A DNA stretch of 64,000 bases. Origin: Larkinella insperata (GTDB lineage Bacteria; Bacteroidota; Bacteroidia; Cytophagales; Spirosomataceae). Shown in pieces: positions 34,553 to 42,393 of this stretch. The DNA lies in assembly GCF_026248825.1 (NCBI RefSeq), contig NZ_CP110973.1:1116001-1180000 (forward strand), written 5' to 3'. The position numbers were made by a program, and so were the translations under genes. The notes below the pieces were generated by a model. The model saw only the letters and a list, made by a program, of their open reading frames with translations, was not told the origin of the DNA and made no database searches. Position 1 is the stretch's first letter, and each line of letters begins with the position of its first letter.

Positions 34553-34940
34553 ATTATTTCGTTAGTACAAAGATAGGTTTTCCGGCATTAACCAACGGTG
34601 TTTTTCTGCCAGCAACCCGATCTGAATCAGCCGCAATCTGCCTGACAAAACCGCCTTCGTTCGAAGTAATTACAAAACATGCCGGATAGCTGAAGTAATT
34701 TTGAAAAATAATTCACCTATTTTTCAGCCCCTAAACTTTTCGGCTTCAACCAATGTTTACTATTCAATTGCGTCATTCTCGAAAAATCCCGCTGGTATCC
34801 GGCGGGATTTATTATTTCTACCGGTCCCGTTTCCCACCCGATTTTTCGCCAATAAAATGGACTTCTTGTCGTTAAAATGTAGAGCCAAGCGATAAATAAT
34901 TAACTTGGCGGTAAACTCAGCATACCATTACAGTAACCCT
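34553..34940. other. Divergent spacer with promoter-like box and orphan hairpin
   Basis: The 388-bp region separates the flippase gene and the PorE-like gene. It contains an exact TAATTTTG -7 box at 34696-34703 on the plus strand and, 80 bases further, a terminator-like hairpin (AAATCCCGC, 34784-34792, with GCGGGATTT, 34802-34810) followed by TATTATTTCT. Because no upstream gene ends here, this could mark a small RNA of about 100 bases or an attenuator in a long leader of the next gene. Confidence 0.5.
34784..34810 (+). terminator. Terminator-like hairpin in divergent spacer
   Basis: A 9-bp stem with a 9-base loop followed by a T-rich stretch (34808-34820). It faces the PorE-like gene 130 bases downstream. 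Confidence 0.55.
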
Positions 34941-36929
34941 ATGAAAATCAGTACCTCCTATTCGCTGCTGGTGGCGCTGGGGCTGGCCGTCGGGCTGGCT
35001 GGATGCAACTCCGCCATGCAGATGTATAAAAAAGGCGTTCGACAGTTCGAACAGGGCGAATACAACCTGGCCATTGAAAGTTTACAGAAAGCCGCTGACG
35101 GGAAAGGTGTGGAGGATGCAGCCCGGCTGAACTACCTGCTGGCCGAATCGTACCGCCTGTCGAACCGTTTTCCGCAGGCGGCACCGTTCTACCAGAAAGC
35201 CATTGAATCCGGTACGACGGAAGCCAACGCCAAAATGCATTACGCCTACGCCCTGAAGGCGCAGGGCCGCTACCTGGAAGCGCTCGCTCAGCTCGACCAG
35301 TACGTATCTTCAAAACCGGCCAGCAAAGTAAACCTCGAAAAAGCCCGGCGCGAAGCCGAAACCCTGCGGGCTATCGAGGTAATCAGTCAGAAGAAAATTG
35401 CTTTTCAACCCAAAAACATCGGAAACCTTAACTCTCCGGGTTCGGAATATGCGCCGGTGATTCGGGGGGAGGAGTTGATTTTTACGTCGTCGCGGAAGGA
35501 AAAGGTTTACAAGAATAACGGCCTGCCCATGTCCGGTATTTACAAAATCAAGCTGGGCCAAAAACCCGACGAGACCGGCAATAACCCGGAGAAGTTTAGT
35601 TCAAACATTTTTAAGGAAGACGTCAACGAAGGCACGCCCGCCTTTTCGAAAGATGGCAAAACCATGGTGTTTGCGCGGGGGAATAACGGCAAACGCAAAG
35701 GCGGGCTGGATGTTGATCTGTACATCAGCCGCTTAACGGACAATACCTGGAGCGAGCCTACCCGACTGCCCATCAGCGACTCGACGGCCTGGGACGGCAG
35801 TCCGGCGTTCTCGGCCGACGGCAAAACGCTGTACTTTGCCTCCAACCGCGCGGGCTCCGTGGGCGGCATCGACCTCTACCGCACCAACATGGACGCATCG
35901 GGCCGGTTCAGTCGCCCCGTCAACATGGGCCGCGACATCAACACGCCCGGTGACGATATGTTCCCGTACGTGGCCGAAGACGGCAAACTGTATTTTGCCT
36001 CCGACGGGCACCCGGGGCTGGGCAAGCTTGATCTTTTCGTAGCTACCCGGTCGCAGGGCGTCATTTCCGTTGAAAACCTGGGCGTGCCAATCAATTCACC
36101 GGCGGACGATTTCGGGCTGGTTTTGATCAATAACCACAAAGGCTATTTTGCCTCAAACCGTGAAGGCGGCAAAGGCGACGACGATATTTATTACTTCGAC
36201 GACTCGGAAGGCACCACCGAAAATCCGCCCATCGCGACCAACCCGCCAGCCGAAGCGCCGAAACGGGTACGGTATTTCCTTGCCGGTACGGTTTCGGAAA
36301 ATGCTTCGCCCCAGGCCCCGCTGGATTCGGCCACGGTTCGGATTATCGAAGACGGGGTTGAGACGCCCATTGCCCAGACCTTGACGAGCAAGCCCGGCAC
36401 GTTCGGGAAGTATCCGTTGAAAGAAGGAAAGGACTACACCATTCTGGTTGAGCGGCCGGGCTACCTGACCAAACGGGAACAGTTCACGATGCAGGGCCGG
36501 AGCATTCCGCCGATTTTTCTGAAAAAAGCCGAAACCGACACGACGTTTGAAGTACCGGTTCTGCTCGACAAAGTAACGCTGGGCAAAACGTTCGTACTGG
36601 AGAACATCTACTACGATTTGGATAAATACAACATCCGGCCCGATGCCGCCGAGGAGCTGGATAAGCTGGTTACGATTCTGAAGGACAACCCAACGCTCAA
36701 AATTGAGCTGAGTTCGCACACGGACGTTCGTGCCGCTGACGCTTATAACATACGCCTGTCGCAGAACCGGGCGAAGGCGGCCGTTGATTACATTGTATCG
36801 AAAGGAGTCGACGCCGAACGAATGATTGCGAAAGGCTACGGGGAAACGCAGCTCATCGTCAAAAACGCAAAAACCGAAGACGAACACCAGCGCAACCGCC
36901 GGACGGAATTCAAAATCCTGAGTTTTTAA
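34941..36929 (+). CDS. porE: PorE-like OmpA family lipoprotein (type IX secretion)
   Basis: A 662-residue lipoprotein whose order of domains matches PorE of the type IX secretion machinery: lipobox LAGC (C22), TPR repeats (about 25-140), a beta-propeller with PD40-like blades (about 150-420), a carboxypeptidase regulatory-like domain (about 440-540), and a C-terminal OmpA domain (about 555-662). The OmpA part shows YYDLDKYNIRPDAAEELDKL and the peptidoglycan-binding NRAKAAVDYI and NRRTEFKIL. It would link the outer-membrane PorKLMN complex to peptidoglycan. The open frame starts at a TTG at 34905 but the ATG at 34941 fits the signal peptide. Many Bacteroidota have paralogues, so exact identity is tentative. 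Confidence 0.82.
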   Translation: MKISTSYSLLVALGLAVGLAGCNSAMQMYKKGVRQFEQGEYNLAIESLQKAADGKGVEDAARLNYLLAESYRLSNRFPQAAPFYQKAIESGTTEANAKMHYAYALKAQGRYLEALAQLDQYVSSKPASKVNLEKARREAETLRAIEVISQKKIAFQPKNIGNLNSPGSEYAPVIRGEELIFTSSRKEKVYKNNGLPMSGIYKIKLGQKPDETGNNPEKFSSNIFKEDVNEGTPAFSKDGKTMVFARGNNGKRKGGLDVDLYISRLTDNTWSEPTRLPISDSTAWDGSPAFSADGKTLYFASNRAGSVGGIDLYRTNMDASGRFSRPVNMGRDINTPGDDMFPYVAEDGKLYFASDGHPGLGKLDLFVATRSQGVISVENLGVPINSPADDFGLVLINNHKGYFASNREGGKGDDDIYYFDDSEGTTENPPIATNPPAEAPKRVRYFLAGTVSENASPQAPLDSATVRIIEDGVETPIAQTLTSKPGTFGKYPLKEGKDYTILVERPGYLTKREQFTMQGRSIPPIFLKKAETDTTFEVPVLLDKVTLGKTFVLENIYYDLDKYNIRPDAAEELDKLVTILKDNPTLKIELSSHTDVRAADAYNIRLSQNRAKAAVDYIVSKGVDAERMIAKGYGETQLIVKNAKTEDEHQRNRRTEFKILSF

Positions 36930-36960
36930 ATTCGAAAGGGGGTCTAAACTTTACCGCATC

Positions 36961-36998
36961 AAACGGGTTAAATAGGCAGCTATTTAACCCGTTTTTTT
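36961..36998 (+). terminator. Terminator of the PorE-like gene, ending at the next start codon
   Basis: A 14-bp stem (36961-36974 with 36981-36994) with a 6-base loop and a run of seven T residues (36992-36998). The ATG of the TspO-like gene follows at 37001, leaving almost no leader. Confidence 0.9.
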
Positions 36999-37000
36999 GT

Positions 37001-37783
37001 ATGAAAAGCGATAAAACCCGACAATTTTTGGTTGTTTTCATCGTCATCTCAACCATCATTATGAACTACCTGTCGAACGCACTGCCGTTCGGTGGGCAGA
37101 CGAACGCGCAGGTATCGAATAAACACTTTACCGACTTCACACCAGCCGGTTTTGCTTTTTCTATTTGGGGCGTCATCTATCTTGGCTTGCTGGGCTTCGC
37201 GGTTTATCAGGCGCTGCCTTCGCAGCGAACCAATCCGCGATTCCGTGCCATTGGTCCGTTGGTGCTTCTAAACGGTTTATTCAACAGCTTGTGGTTACCA
37301 ATTTTTCAGAATGAGTGGCTTTTTGTTTCCGTTCTATTCATTGCCGGTCTTCTGTATACCCTGTATGGCATTAACCTTGGTCTTCGTCTGAACGTAGGAC
37401 AAATCCCGGCGGCCGAAAAATGGCTGGCCCGCGTTCCGTTCGGACTTTATTTCGGCTGGGTTACCGTTGCCACCATTGCTAACGTGTGCGTATGGCTGCA
37501 ATCCAGTGGCTGGAATGGCTGGGGAATCAGCGGTCCGGTTTGGGCTCAGATCATGATTGTCGTTGGTCTGGTCATCGGTCTTTACGTCTTCAGTAGAATC
37601 CGCAGTTTTTCTTACCTGACGGTGTTTGTCTGGGCATATTCCGCCATTGCGGCCGGTCAGCAGGGCAACGGCTCGGTATCATTCGTAGCGGTTTTTGGGG
37701 CCATCGTTGCCGCGGCCGTGCTGCTTTTCAGTTTTTTCCAACGGCCGAAGTCGCCTTCCCACCCAACCCCTACCTTCAGCTAA
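37001..37783 (+). CDS. TspO/MBR-like tryptophan-rich membrane protein
   Basis: A 260-residue inner-membrane protein with about six to seven hydrophobic segments. NYLSNALPFGGQTNAQVSNK followed by TPAGFAFSIWGVIYLGL is a hallmark of the extended TspO-like family. Tryptophans and small residues are spaced as in tetrapyrrole or lipid binders. Unlike true TspO (about 160 residues) it is longer, so its function is uncertain. The gene begins three bases after the T-run of a terminator, so a separate promoter has no room and expression probably depends on read-through or leaderless initiation. Confidence 0.7.
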   Translation: MKSDKTRQFLVVFIVISTIIMNYLSNALPFGGQTNAQVSNKHFTDFTPAGFAFSIWGVIYLGLLGFAVYQALPSQRTNPRFRAIGPLVLLNGLFNSLWLPIFQNEWLFVSVLFIAGLLYTLYGINLGLRLNVGQIPAAEKWLARVPFGLYFGWVTVATIANVCVWLQSSGWNGWGISGPVWAQIMIVVGLVIGLYVFSRIRSFSYLTVFVWAYSAIAAGQQGNGSVSFVAVFGAIVAAAVLLFSFFQRPKSPSHPTPTFS

Positions 37784-37792
37784 TCCGGCAGA

Positions 37793-37839
37793 GGGCAAAA
37801 CCCGCGTGCGTAAAACCTTGCGGGTTTTGCCCATTTTTT
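37793..37839 (+). terminator. Terminator after the TspO-like gene
   Basis: A 13-bp stem (37793-37805 with 37820-37832) with a 14-base loop and six T residues (37834-37839). folK lies 126 bp downstream and needs its own promoter. Confidence 0.88.
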
Positions 37840-37964
37840 GCACGTTTGCGGGTTCGTTGCCGGTATTGACTAATCAACCCGAAAACCGCCAACGGCAGAA
37901 CCAACATGATTATCCCGAAAAAACCGATTTCCTTCAAAAGACTCGGCCCAAACCGTGTTGACGC

Positions 37965-38456
37965 ATGACCACCTATACGGTTTTTCTTCTGTTAGGCGCT
38001 AACCTGGGCGACCGGGTTGCCACCTTACAGCAAGCGCAGGAGCAGATTCGTGTTGACGTAGGGCCGGTTTTGCAGCAATCGTCGCTGTATGAAACCGCAG
38101 CCTGGGGCGTCACCGACCAGCCCGCTTTTTTAAATCAGGTTCTGAAGGTTTTGAGCGTTTTTCCGCCCGAAGAAATCCTGGAGAAAACGCAGGCCATCGA
38201 AAATCGTCTGGGCCGGGTCCGACGCGAGAAATGGGGCAGCCGCGTCATTGATATTGATTTGCTGTACGTCGATGATAGGGTGCAGCAGCGCGATACGCTA
38301 ACCATTCCGCACCCTTTCCTGCACGAGCGACGCTTTACGCTGGTGCCGCTGGCGGAAATTGCACCGGACTTTGTTCACCCGGTATTCCAGAAAACAAATG
38401 AGCAATTGCTGGCGGAATGCCAGGATACGGGCGAGGTAAAAAAGTGGACGCCGTAG
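37965..38456 (+). CDS. folK: HPPK, 6-hydroxymethyldihydropterin pyrophosphokinase
   Basis: FolK transfers pyrophosphate from ATP to 6-hydroxymethyl-7,8-dihydropterin in folate synthesis. The 163-residue enzyme has LLLGANLGDRVATLQQA at its start, SSLYETAAWGVTDQPAFLNQV, and RVRREKWGSRVIDIDLLYVDD with the catalytic acidic pair. The last codons form part of a terminator hairpin. It converges with gatC. Confidence 0.95.
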   Translation: MTTYTVFLLLGANLGDRVATLQQAQEQIRVDVGPVLQQSSLYETAAWGVTDQPAFLNQVLKVLSVFPPEEILEKTQAIENRLGRVRREKWGSRVIDIDLLYVDDRVQQRDTLTIPHPFLHERRFTLVPLAEIAPDFVHPVFQKTNEQLLAECQDTGEVKKWTP

Positions 38457-38484
38457 CCATCTGGCGTCCACACACTCTTTTTTT
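38444..38484 (+). terminator. Terminator overlapping the end of folK
   Basis: GTGGACGCC (38444-38452) pairs with GGCGTCCAC (38463-38471), followed by seven T residues (38478-38484). The stem includes the last codons of folK and its tail reaches the gatC stop. Confidence 0.88.
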
Positions 38485-38770
38485 ATTCGATCACTTTCGG
38501 CACCTGAAAGTATTGATCCGTCTTGTCGGGTGCGTTTTCAAGTGCCTGCTCGCGCGGAAGCTGGTGCGCAACGACGTCTTCGCGCAGAACATTCAGTTCG
38601 CTTGAAATGTGCGTCAACGGCTCGACGCCGGTGGTATCAATTTCGTTGAGCTGCTCCATCCAGGTCAGCACGTCATTCAGACTTTCGACTAAAGGCTGTT
38701 CTTCCTCGGGCCGCACGTCAAGCCGGGCCAGGTGCGCAATTTTGTGTAAGGTTTCGTGATCAACTTTCAT
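38483..38770 (-). CDS. gatC: Asp-tRNA(Asn)/Glu-tRNA(Gln) amidotransferase subunit C
   Basis: GatC is the 95-residue small subunit that holds GatA and GatB together in transamidation of misacylated Asp- or Glu-tRNA. The family pattern is clear: HKIAHLARLDV at the N-terminus, LNDVLTWMEQLNEIDTTGVEPLTH in the middle. It is the last gene of a purH-plsC-gatC run (gap to plsC 11 bp). gatA and gatB are not nearby. Confidence 0.94.
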   Translation of the reverse strand: MKVDHETLHKIAHLARLDVRPEEEQPLVESLNDVLTWMEQLNEIDTTGVEPLTHISSELNVLREDVVAHQLPREQALENAPDKTDQYFQVPKVIE

Positions 38771-38781
38771 AGGTTAGCCAA

Positions 38782-39516
38782 TTAATTCACTACCACCCGG
38801 GCCGACTGATTCATCAGCGATTCGTCGATCACCCGGTACGTTTCTTCTTTTAACCGCTCGATATCCGCTTGAGTCAGCCCTTTCGTCTCAATGGGCGGAT
38901 GAACGACCGCCCGAATCGGTTGCCAGTGCATCCGGAGCTTTTTCTTATCCGGAAAAATCTCGTGATTGTTCAGCAACGCAATCGGAACAATCGGTACCTG
39001 CTGCTGAATGGCCATCGTAAAAGCACCATCCTTGAACGGATGGAACATTTTGGGCGGGTGTTTGGCCTTGATGCCCCCTTCCGGAAAAATCATAATGCTG
39101 CGGCCACTTTTCAGCGTCCGGATGCCCTTCGACAAGGAATAGGCCCGGCTGTTGGCCTGACTCCGGTCCACCTGAATGTGCAGTTTGGCAAACATGTACC
39201 CAAAAAACGGCGCACGTTTGATCGCGCTTTTGCCGACAAAGGCGTAATAGTTCCGGATGATAACGCCCATCACGGCAATGTCGAGGTACGAAAAGTGGTT
39301 GGAGCAAAAAACGTACGTCTGCCCCGGGTCGGGCCGGAAGCGGTATTCAACCCGAACCGGCATGCCGATGACCCAGAAGAATAACCGCCCCCAGACGTAA
39401 TTCATTTTATGCGCGTACGGCTTCCATTCTTCCCGTTGCAGAAAAATGAACATAAAGGGAAACAGCACGGCAAACAGCGCCAGAAACCAGAAACCGCACC
39501 AGATTGTGTATATCAT
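38782..39516 (-). CDS. plsC: 1-acyl-sn-glycerol-3-phosphate acyltransferase (PlsC)
   Basis: PlsC acylates lysophosphatidic acid to phosphatidic acid at the inner membrane. The 244-residue protein has N-terminal hydrophobic helices, the catalytic H-x4-D box in CSNHFSYLDIA, and the substrate-binding FPEGG in IMIFPEGGIK. It lies between purH and gatC, 2 bp after purH and 11 bp before gatC, in one transcriptional unit. Confidence 0.94.
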   Translation of the reverse strand: MIYTIWCGFWFLALFAVLFPFMFIFLQREEWKPYAHKMNYVWGRLFFWVIGMPVRVEYRFRPDPGQTYVFCSNHFSYLDIAVMGVIIRNYYAFVGKSAIKRAPFFGYMFAKLHIQVDRSQANSRAYSLSKGIRTLKSGRSIMIFPEGGIKAKHPPKMFHPFKDGAFTMAIQQQVPIVPIALLNNHEIFPDKKKLRMHWQPIRAVVHPPIETKGLTQADIERLKEETYRVIDESLMNQSARVVVN

Positions 39517-39518
39517 AA

Positions 39519-41036
39519 TTAATGCTTGAAATGGCGAACGCCCGTGGTCACCATAGCCATACCACGCTGGTTACAAGCATCGATGCTGTCTTTGTCGCGG
39601 ATGGAACCGCCCGGCTGCACCACCGCCGTAATACCAGCTTCTCCGGCAATTTCAACGCAGTCGGAGAACGGGAAGAACGCATCGGACGCCATGACCGCGC
39701 CTTTCAAATCAAACCCAAACACCCGGGCTTTTTCGATCGCCTGCTTCAACGCATCGACCCGGCTGGTTTGGCCTACGCCACTGGCCAGCAACTGTCCGTC
39801 GTTGGCCAGCACAATGGTGTTTGATTTGGTGTGTTTACAGATTTTCAGCGCAAATTCGAGCGCTCGTTGTTCACTGTCGGAAGGAGCTTTTTCCGTTACC
39901 GTTGTAAACTGGCTAGCGGTTTCGGTCTGGTTGTCTTTATCCTGTTCCAGCACCCCGTTTAACAGCGTCTTGAACATCTTCGGGCTGAATTCTACCGGTT
40001 TGCGTTTCAGCAGGATACGGTTTTTCTTCGAACCCAGCAACGTCAGGGCTTCCTGGTCAAAATCCGGCGCAATCAGGATTTCCATGAACAGCTTGTTTAG
40101 TTCTTCCGCCGTTTCCAGGTCAACTTTCGCGTTGGTAATAATCACCCCGCCAAACGCCGACACCGGATCGCAGGCCAGCGCGTTCAGATACGCTTCTTTG
40201 GCCGTTGGAGCCGTTGCCACCCCGCACGCATTCGTGTGCTTGATGATGGCAAATGTCGTATCCGTAAATTCGTCGATCAGGCTCACACAGGCATCCACGT
40301 CAACCAAGTTGTTGTACGACAACTCCTTCCCGTTCAACTGGTCGAACAGGGCGTTCAGATCCCCGTAGAAAGTGGCCTGCTGGTGCGGGTTTTCGCCGTA
40401 CCGCAGCGACTGAGCCGGAAGCTGGCGGAAATCACTGCCATTGGCAGTTGAGCCGGCAAAATAGTTGTGGATGGCCCGGTCGTAGCCCGACGACATGGCA
40501 AACGCTTCTTTCGCAAACCGGCGACGGTCTTCCAAGTCCGTAGCGCCTGCTTTTTCCGTCAGCAGGTTTACCACATCAGCGTATTGATCGCGCGAGGACA
40601 CGATCAGGACATCTTCGTAGTTCTTGGCAGCGGCCCGGATGAGGGAGATACCGCCAATGTCGATTTTCTCGATAATGTCTTCGTCCGAAGCCCCCGACGC
40701 AACGGTTTCTTCAAAGGGGTACAGATCAACAATCACCAGATCAATCGGGTTGATATCGTGACGGCTGGCCTGGGCAACATCCTCGGCCAGATTCCGGCGG
40801 TAAAGGATTCCGCCGAAAACGACGGGGTGCAGGGTTTTGACGCGTCCGCCGAATATGGACGGATACCCGGTGATGTCTTCCACCGCCGTTACCGGAATGC
40901 CCAGTTGCTCGATGAACGTCTGGGTTCCTCCCGTTGAGTACAACAGAACGCCGTTTTGGTGCAGCAGCCGGACCAGCGGCTCCAGACCGTCTTTGTAATA
41001 AACCGAAATGAGTGCTGATTGAATGGTCTTCGACAT
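39519..41036 (-). CDS. purH: Bifunctional PurH (AICAR formyltransferase/IMP cyclohydrolase)
   Basis: PurH carries out the last two steps of IMP synthesis. The 505-residue enzyme has the IMP cyclohydrolase domain (about 1-195) with LLYSTGGTQTFIEQLGIPV and GGRVKTLHP, and the formyltransferase domain (about 200-505) with LRYGENPHQQATFYG and the catalytic IIKHTNACGVA. An upstream frame adds 17 residues, but the ATG at 41036 matches the family start MSKTIQSALISVYYKDG. It heads the purH-plsC-gatC unit. Its leader contains the nested inverted repeat at 41060-41135. Confidence 0.97.
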   Translation of the reverse strand: MSKTIQSALISVYYKDGLEPLVRLLHQNGVLLYSTGGTQTFIEQLGIPVTAVEDITGYPSIFGGRVKTLHPVVFGGILYRRNLAEDVAQASRHDINPIDLVIVDLYPFEETVASGASDEDIIEKIDIGGISLIRAAAKNYEDVLIVSSRDQYADVVNLLTEKAGATDLEDRRRFAKEAFAMSSGYDRAIHNYFAGSTANGSDFRQLPAQSLRYGENPHQQATFYGDLNALFDQLNGKELSYNNLVDVDACVSLIDEFTDTTFAIIKHTNACGVATAPTAKEAYLNALACDPVSAFGGVIITNAKVDLETAEELNKLFMEILIAPDFDQEALTLLGSKKNRILLKRKPVEFSPKMFKTLLNGVLEQDKDNQTETASQFTTVTEKAPSDSEQRALEFALKICKHTKSNTIVLANDGQLLASGVGQTSRVDALKQAIEKARVFGFDLKGAVMASDAFFPFSDCVEIAGEAGITAVVQPGGSIRDKDSIDACNQRGMAMVTTGVRHFKH

Positions 41037-41358
41037 AAAGAGAATTATTTCCCTGGTGCCCTCCGATGTTCTCTGTTTTATCCGCATAACCGCCTAAAAA
41101 GGTATGCCACAGAGTTGATCCGAGAACATCAGAGGTAATCAGAGTGTTAAATGCCTGCAAAGATAATTGAAAGCTTCGGAACGCAGACTTCTGAGCCAAA
41201 AGGAGTTTTAACTTTCTGAAATTCTCAGTTCTAATCGGGTATACGAACCACCGTAAACGACGGGTTTGCTACCCGCATCAAATCTGAATTGCTCTTTTAG
41301 ACCGTTTTCCCTATTTTTGACCGTTTTTTAAAAGCAGACGACAACTAACTCACATACA
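41037..41358. other. Divergent purH/pdhB spacer
   Basis: The 322-bp spacer holds the nested inverted repeat at 41060-41135 next to purH. The remainder is AT-rich toward pdhB, with CTATTTTTGACC at 41311-41322, which contains a near TAnnTTTG box. I see no gene in it and no purine riboswitch core. Confidence 0.5.
41060..41135 (-). repeat. Nested inverted repeat in the purH leader
   Basis: CCTCCGATGTTCTC (41060-41073) pairs with GAGAACATCAGAGG (41122-41135) with one mismatch. Inside it, CTCTG (41071-41075) pairs with CAGAG (41110-41114) and GCATAACC (41084-41091) pairs with GGTATGC (41101-41107). The stem ends 24 bases before the purH ATG. ACTCTGTG also appears in the spacer between mlaE and mlaF. 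Confidence 0.65.
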
Positions 41359-42339
41359 ATGAGAGAAATACAATTCCGCGAAGCCCTACGCGAAGCCATG
41401 TCGGAAGAAATGCGCCGGGATGAAAGGGTCTTCCTGATGGGCGAAGAGGTAGCCGAATACAACGGAGCGTATAAAGTTAGCCAGGGTATGCTCGATGAAT
41501 TTGGTCCTCAGCGGGTCATCGATACGCCCATTGCCGAGTTGGGTTTTGCCGGTATTGGTGCCGGTGCGGCCATGAACGGCTTGCGGCCCATTATTGAGTT
41601 CATGACGTTCAACTTTTCACTGGTTGCCATCGACCAGATTATCAACGGCTCGGCCAAAATCATGTCGATGTCGGGCGGTCAATATTCCAACCCGATCGTG
41701 TTCCGCGGACCGACCGGAAACGCCGGGATGCTGTCGTCGCAACACTCACAAAACTTCGAAAACTGGTACGCCAACACCTCCGGTCTGAAAGTGGTGGTGC
41801 CGTCGAACCCGTACGACGCCAAAGGGCTGCTGAAGTCGGCCATCCGCGACGATGATCCGGTTATTTTCATGGAATCGGAGCTGATGTACGGTGATAAAGG
41901 CCAGGTTCCGGAAGAAGAATACCTGATTCCGATTGGCAAAGCCGACATCAAACGCGAAGGCAATGACGTGACGATTGTTTCCTTCGGCAAGTTCATGAAA
42001 GTGGCCCTGCAAGCCGCCGAAGAACTGGCTAAAAACGGCGTTTCGGCGGAAGTGATTGACCTGCGTTCGGTCCGGCCGATTGACTACGATACCGTCGTTA
42101 ATTCGGTCAAGAAAACCAACCGCTGCGTTGTGGTGGAAGAAGCCTGGCCGCTGGCCGCTATTTCGTCCGAACTGGCGTACACCATTCAGCGCAGAGCCTT
42201 CGATTTTCTGGATGCGCCGGTCATTCGGGTCAACAGCCTGGACCTGCCGCTGCCGTACGCTCCCACGCTGATCGAGGTGATTCTGCCCAACGTAAAGCGC
42301 ACGCTGGAAGCCGTTGATGCCGTGATGTACAAAAAATAA
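41359..42339 (+). CDS. pdhB: Pyruvate dehydrogenase E1 component, beta subunit
   Basis: A 326-residue E1-beta subunit of the pyruvate dehydrogenase complex, which with the alpha subunit decarboxylates pyruvate using thiamine diphosphate. The start REIQFREALREAMSEEMRRD, GEEVAEYNGAYKVSQGM and the GPTGNAGMLSSQHSQ region fit E1-beta, and VVVEEAWPLA in the C-terminal domain is conserved. The alpha subunit, E2 and E3 are not in the window. A branched-chain or acetoin dehydrogenase beta subunit is the less likely alternative. Confidence 0.92.
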   Translation: MREIQFREALREAMSEEMRRDERVFLMGEEVAEYNGAYKVSQGMLDEFGPQRVIDTPIAELGFAGIGAGAAMNGLRPIIEFMTFNFSLVAIDQIINGSAKIMSMSGGQYSNPIVFRGPTGNAGMLSSQHSQNFENWYANTSGLKVVVPSNPYDAKGLLKSAIRDDDPVIFMESELMYGDKGQVPEEEYLIPIGKADIKREGNDVTIVSFGKFMKVALQAAEELAKNGVSAEVIDLRSVRPIDYDTVVNSVKKTNRCVVVEEAWPLAAISSELAYTIQRRAFDFLDAPVIRVNSLDLPLPYAPTLIEVILPNVKRTLEAVDAVMYKK

Positions 42340-42354
42340 GAACATTCTTCCTGA

Positions 42355-42386
42355 CGAAAAAGGGCCGCAACTGCGGCCCTTTTTCG
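42355..42386. terminator. Bidirectional terminator
   Basis: CGAAAAAGGGCCGC (42355-42368) pairs perfectly with 42373-42386 around a 4-base loop, with A/T runs at the stem base. It lies between convergent pdhB and susD. Confidence 0.93.
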
Positions 42387-42393
42387 TTTGACA

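Noticed and set aside
39526..40368. 280-codon open frame on the plus strand
   Set aside because: It is antisense to purH, which is certain from its two catalytic domains.
41060..41135. Purine riboswitch ahead of purH
   Set aside because: The hairpin lacks the conserved three-way junction core of purine riboswitches, and its pairing looks like a repeat element instead.
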